From: Thermoplasmata archaeon
GTDB lineage: Archaea > Thermoplasmatota > Thermoplasmata > Thermoplasmatales > Thermoplasmataceae
Direction of reading: 5' to 3'
DNA length: 64,000 nucleotides
NCBI GenBank assembly: GCA_021810045.1
Contig: JAJZJR010000001.1
Span: forward strand, 124,001 to 188,000
In this document: positions 60,795-64,000 of the stretch, in pieces
Position numbering within the stretch: position 1 is the first letter of the stretch
Layout: each line of letters starts with the position of its first letter
Notes under the pieces: model-generated
Seen by the model: the letters and a program-made list of their open reading frames with translations, nothing else
Told to the model about the DNA's origin: nothing
The model's database searches: none
Made by a program: the position numbers and the translations under genes

Positions 60795-62069
60795 GTGAAG
60801 GTCTCTCCTATTGTATTGCTCTTCATTCTTTCCCTGGTTGCTATTTCCCTTGCAACGCCAAACAGCACTGCATCCACAGGACAAAGCGTTCTGGTGCTGA
60901 ATCTTCACGAGGAAATAGACCCGGGTTCCTCTCATTTCATTTCAAGTGCACTTTCTGGTGTCAACAGGAACAATACCGTTGCTGTGGTCATTGACATGAA
61001 CACACCTGGAGGGATCCTCCAGAATATGCTCGACATCATAAATGCTATAAACGCCACGCAGGCTAGAGGTGTTCCAGTTTACACGTATGTACCATCATAC
61101 GGGGGAGCAGCTTCAGCCGGATCATATATAGCCCTTGCTTCAACAGCTGTATACATGGGAAATGCCACCGCAATAGGTCCATCCACGCCGATCGTCGTTG
61201 GAGGAACCTCTCTGGAACAGAACCACACTGAGAATTATTTCATAGCTTACATGGGAGCACTTGCACAGGAAAATGGCCACAACGTCACTGCAGCTCAGAT
61301 TATGGTGTCCCAGGACCGTGCTTACACGGGACATGAAGCCATAGCAATTAACCTGGTCAACGGTTATGCCTCAAACCTGACCAGCTTCCTCTCCAAAATG
61401 GGCCTTGGCGGCTACAATGTTGTTACCCAGAATCCAAATTTTTATGATAATTTCCTTAGTTTCCTTAGCAATACAACAGTGGATGGTCTTCTTATACTGG
61501 TTGGTTCCATTGCAATACTTGCAGACATATATCATGGAACAGCTGTTCTGACCATTGTGGGTGTTGCATTCATAGCCCTTGGCCTTCTTGGAGCGGAGAT
61601 TGTAAGTGCATCACTTGTGGGGATAATCCTTGTATTGATTGGAGCACTGTTTATCTTCCTTGAGGCAAAAACGGGGCATGGGATAGCATTAATTAGCGGA
61701 GTTATCGTCACCATATTTGGAACTTTTATGCTGGCGTCACCATATCTCTCGAGCAATCCCGGTTATTCGCCTTCTCCATTTGGCACCGGAGACATTGTTG
61801 CTGCTATACTGATTGCAATTATAGCTATAGTTATAGGTCTTTTCGTGAGAAGAATAGCCCTGTCCCTGAAATCCAAAAAATACACTGGAGCTGAGATTCT
61901 TGTTGGGAAAACTGCTGTTGTGAGAAAACCAATAAATCCAATAGGAACAGTCTCCGTTGAAGGCATACAGTGGCGTGCAAGATCTGAAGATGGAAGCATA
62001 ATAGACCAGAATGCAAAAGTCACTATTGTAGGGAGAGAAGATCTTCTATTAGTGGTAAGGAAATCGTGA
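60795..62069 (+). CDS. NfeD-family membrane serine protease
   Basis: A 424-residue membrane protease of the NfeD/ClpP-class (1510-N type). A signal helix (residues 3-22) precedes an exported ClpP-like domain: VVIDMNTPGGIL supplies the oxyanion loop and GGAASAGSYIALAS the catalytic serine; the lysine follows in the later QDRAYTGHEA block or a neighbouring Lys. About five membrane helices (235-355) and a C-terminal NfeD OB-like domain (VGKTAVVRKPINPIGTVSVEG) complete the chain. It starts at a GTG (60795) with a TATA element shared with the divergent aspS promoter. Stomatin partners are usual but not here. Confidence 0.9.
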   Translation: MKVSPIVLLFILSLVAISLATPNSTASTGQSVLVLNLHEEIDPGSSHFISSALSGVNRNNTVAVVIDMNTPGGILQNMLDIINAINATQARGVPVYTYVPSYGGAASAGSYIALASTAVYMGNATAIGPSTPIVVGGTSLEQNHTENYFIAYMGALAQENGHNVTAAQIMVSQDRAYTGHEAIAINLVNGYASNLTSFLSKMGLGGYNVVTQNPNFYDNFLSFLSNTTVDGLLILVGSIAILADIYHGTAVLTIVGVAFIALGLLGAEIVSASLVGIILVLIGALFIFLEAKTGHGIALISGVIVTIFGTFMLASPYLSSNPGYSPSPFGTGDIVAAILIAIIAIVIGLFVRRIALSLKSKKYTGAEILVGKTAVVRKPINPIGTVSVEGIQWRARSEDGSIIDQNAKVTIVGREDLLLVVRKS

Positions 62070-62167
62070 TGCCTTTCTACTGAAATATGTTTTCAAAAAT
62101 GTAATAATTAAAAAAATAGCGTTCTCCATGTGTATTCTTTATATGTTTTCTTAAAATCAAGTAGTAT

Positions 62168-63136
62168 ATGCCCAAATACATCCTGGGTTTTGATGTTGGA
62201 GGAACAAAGATATCTGTAGTTCTTGGTGACGATTCAGGCAAAATACTGGGATCCCAGAGAAAACCTACAGTGAGGCATCTTGGAAGCAAAAGACTTGCAG
62301 AAGACCTTGTTAACATGGGACGTTCATTGCTTGACAAATTCGGGCTGAAAAAACCGGATGCTATTGGAGTTATCTTTGCAGGACTTGTAGACTCTGACAG
62401 GGGTGTTGTACTTACATCACCAAATATACTTGGATTGAGGAATTTCCCCATAAGCAAGGTTCTTGAGGATGAGTTTGGGACCAAAGTGTATCTGGAGAAT
62501 GATGCCACTGCTGCAACCATTGCAGAGAAGATCTTCGGAAATGGCAAGAATCTTGTAAATTTCGTCTACCTCACACTTAGCACCGGTATAGGGGGTGGAG
62601 CCTTCGTAGACGGGAAACTGTACCGTGGAGCCCATGGAATGGCTGGAGAATTTGGCCACATGGTAGTAATGTCAAACGGACCTATATGCGGGTGCGGGAG
62701 AAGAGGCTGCCTTGAAGCCATCGCAAGTGGAAAGGGCATTGCGAGAAGGGTTGCAGAGAATGTTACTGCAGTGAAAGAATCGGAGCTTTATTCAAAAATA
62801 CGCCCCTCGGACATTGATGCCAAGAAAGTTTTCGATTTCAAGAAAAAGGGAGACATGTTTTCCCAGCTTATCATTGAGGAAACAATATATTACCTGGCAG
62901 TGGGCATAGTAAACATAATTGACATATTTGACCCAGAAGCAGTGATTATTGGAGGGGGCATTGCAAACGCCGGGGATGAACTGTTCAAGCCTTTGAGGGT
63001 AGCAGTCCAGGAAGAATTCAAGACCATGCAGAGGCCTGTGAAAATTCTTAAGGGGTTGAAGAACGGGCATGATCTGAGCACCATTGCATTGCCCATTTAC
63101 CGCGAATCTCATGAAGTTTCAGCCGGATACAACTGA
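62168..63136 (+). CDS. ROK-family sugar kinase (glucokinase-like)
   Basis: A 322-residue ROK kinase. The ATP-binding start is LGFDVGGTKISVVLGD. The catalytic Asp is in YLENDATAATIAEKIFGNG, and the zinc-binding ROK signature is GPICGCGRRGCLEAIASG with preceding GAHGMAGEFGHM. Glucose is the likely substrate, but N-acetylmannosamine or fructose kinases share this pattern. A TATA-like TTTATATG lies about 25 bases upstream of the ATG. Confidence 0.92.
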   Translation: MPKYILGFDVGGTKISVVLGDDSGKILGSQRKPTVRHLGSKRLAEDLVNMGRSLLDKFGLKKPDAIGVIFAGLVDSDRGVVLTSPNILGLRNFPISKVLEDEFGTKVYLENDATAATIAEKIFGNGKNLVNFVYLTLSTGIGGGAFVDGKLYRGAHGMAGEFGHMVVMSNGPICGCGRRGCLEAIASGKGIARRVAENVTAVKESELYSKIRPSDIDAKKVFDFKKKGDMFSQLIIEETIYYLAVGIVNIIDIFDPEAVIIGGGIANAGDELFKPLRVAVQEEFKTMQRPVKILKGLKNGHDLSTIALPIYRESHEVSAGYN

Positions 63137-63192
63137 CTTTTTACAGTTTGTAAACCCAAAACCTTTAGAAATAACATGAAAACAGGTAATTA

Positions 63193-64000
63193 TTGAGCTT
63201 ATGGCATAACAGAAATTTCCTGCTTTACTGTGCCAAAATATCGGCCACTAATCTTGGTTATACACTTTATGTTATCACAGTTCCTGCCTACGCATTCCTG
63301 GTAAGCAGGAGCATTCTCTTCACCGGGATTGTCCTTTTCATTGAGTATGGAATCTATTCGTTGACATTCTTTGCGGGCCCTTTGGTAGACAGGGTTCATG
63401 ACAAGAGATTCATAATTTCGGCTTCTGAAATTGGTATTGGGCTAACTGCCCTGTTTCTTGGGTTAGAAATGCGTTTTGGTCATGGAAACCACTACATCTT
63501 CCTTTTTCTTGTTGGGGTAATAGCGGTGCTTTGGGATATTGCCTGGACTGCAGACCATGCTGTACTACCGTTGATTGTTGGTGATACAGAAATTGGGAAA
63601 GCAAATGGACTTGTCAGCGCACTGGGAAACGGGCATGTAGCTGCAGGACTGGCAATCGGTGGTTTCCTGTTTGCAATCCTTGATCCATTCTATTCTATTG
63701 TTATATATTCTATCTGTCTTTTCTTCACCGGAGCAATAGTGCTTGCCATACCTATGATTGCTGAAACTGGAATTGACAGAAAGAGGACCGGTTTCAAGGA
63801 AGGATGGAGGTATCTGATAGATGAACAGAAGCCCATGGTAGCTCTCTCTGTTGTTATCGCTATCTTTTCAGTGTTTTCTGCCGCCCCTGTTATTGCAGTC
63901 TCGTACCTTTACGCAGCCAGTTCTCCTTTTACATATTCCCTTCTTTTCTCCTTCTATTACATAGGTTCCATGTTTGCCGGACTGGTAATTGCCAGGAAAT
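63193..64000 (+). CDS. MFS transporter, N-terminal part (runs off the window)
   Basis: A long open frame of 269 codons with no stop, continuing past base 64000. It begins at TTG 63193 (LSLWHNRNFLLYCAKISA), with an AGGT near 63184 as possible ribosome-binding site. It has at least seven hydrophobic segments, and the loop GPLVDRVHDKRFI after segment two matches the MFS motif between helices 2 and 3. A central charged loop (AETGIDRKRTGFKEGWRYLI) separates the halves. A 12-helix transporter is expected; substrate unknown. It follows the ROK kinase gene by about 55 bases, so a sugar is conceivable. Confidence 0.82.
   Translation, partial: MSLWHNRNFLLYCAKISATNLGYTLYVITVPAYAFLVSRSILFTGIVLFIEYGIYSLTFFAGPLVDRVHDKRFIISASEIGIGLTALFLGLEMRFGHGNHYIFLFLVGVIAVLWDIAWTADHAVLPLIVGDTEIGKANGLVSALGNGHVAAGLAIGGFLFAILDPFYSIVIYSICLFFTGAIVLAIPMIAETGIDRKRTGFKEGWRYLIDEQKPMVALSVVIAIFSVFSAAPVIAVSYLYAASSPFTYSLLFSFYYIGSMFAGLVIARK

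Overview
The window is chromosomal DNA of an archaeon, most probably an acidophilic, aerobic member of the Thermoplasmatales or a close relative. The archaeal markers are fibrillarin, diphthine synthase, archaeal-type AlaRS and AspRS, MBF1, membrane LonB, a KEOPS Cgi121-like protein, DUF2070, and TATA boxes about 25-30 nt upstream of leaderless start codons. A cytochrome b/Rieske pair and two complex II operons indicate a respiratory metabolism. The genus is inferred, not proven.

Layout. 1-9.7 kb: end of S-adenosylhomocysteine hydrolase, archaeal phosphoglycerate mutase, a membrane protein, SerRS, a GltD-like flavoprotein, a TauE/SafE exporter with its DUF1634 partner, and a two-gene lipid-linked glycosylation unit. 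9.8-12 kb: PdxS followed in the same frame by DUF92, then a TnpB remnant. 12.2-16 kb: a Rieske/cytochrome b operon that also carries a crotonase-fold protein and an exported protein. 16.8 kb: tRNA-Val(UAC).

16,885-28,669 is the most striking part: an 11,785-bp casposon, a self-synthesising transposon that uses a Cas1 homologue as its integrase. It has 44-bp terminal inverted repeats with one mismatch, and a perfect 14-bp target-site duplication (CCCATTAATTATTT) whose first four bases are the 3' end of the tRNA-Val gene. Inside, a leftward operon of five genes with 4-nt overlaps ends in a family B DNA polymerase and includes an HNH nuclease. A divergent rightward operon encodes a winged-helix regulator, the Cas1 casposase with a C-terminal helix-turn-helix-like tail, an Mrr-type restriction enzyme and a type IIG-like restriction-modification protein. 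A separately promoted gene near the left end encodes a methyltransferase-like/PD-(D/E)XK nuclease fusion. The element therefore looks like a casposon carrying a multi-nuclease defence cargo. There is no CRISPR array, Cas2 or tyrosine integrase.

28.8-33.5 kb: a phosphoribosyltransferase, a P-type cation ATPase, dCMP deaminase and a DedA protein. 33.5-40.4 kb: two different complex II operons in tandem, one of a type resembling mycobacterial Sdh1 and one with paired small SdhC/SdhD anchors. 40.6-41.8 kb: a small heat-shock protein and a Phr-like regulator behind a palindromic operator candidate. 41.8-47.7 kb: DphB, enolase, gamma-type carbonic anhydrase, a PfkB kinase, a Cgi121-like protein and LonB. 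48-53 kb: an HTH protein, DUF2070, an ATP-NAD kinase-like protein and an M50-like protein that has lost its zinc-binding histidines. 53-62 kb: AlaRS, a methyltransferase, fibrillarin, MBF1, 3-hydroxyacyl-CoA dehydrogenase, AspRS and NfeD. 62-64 kb: a ROK sugar kinase and a truncated MFS transporter.
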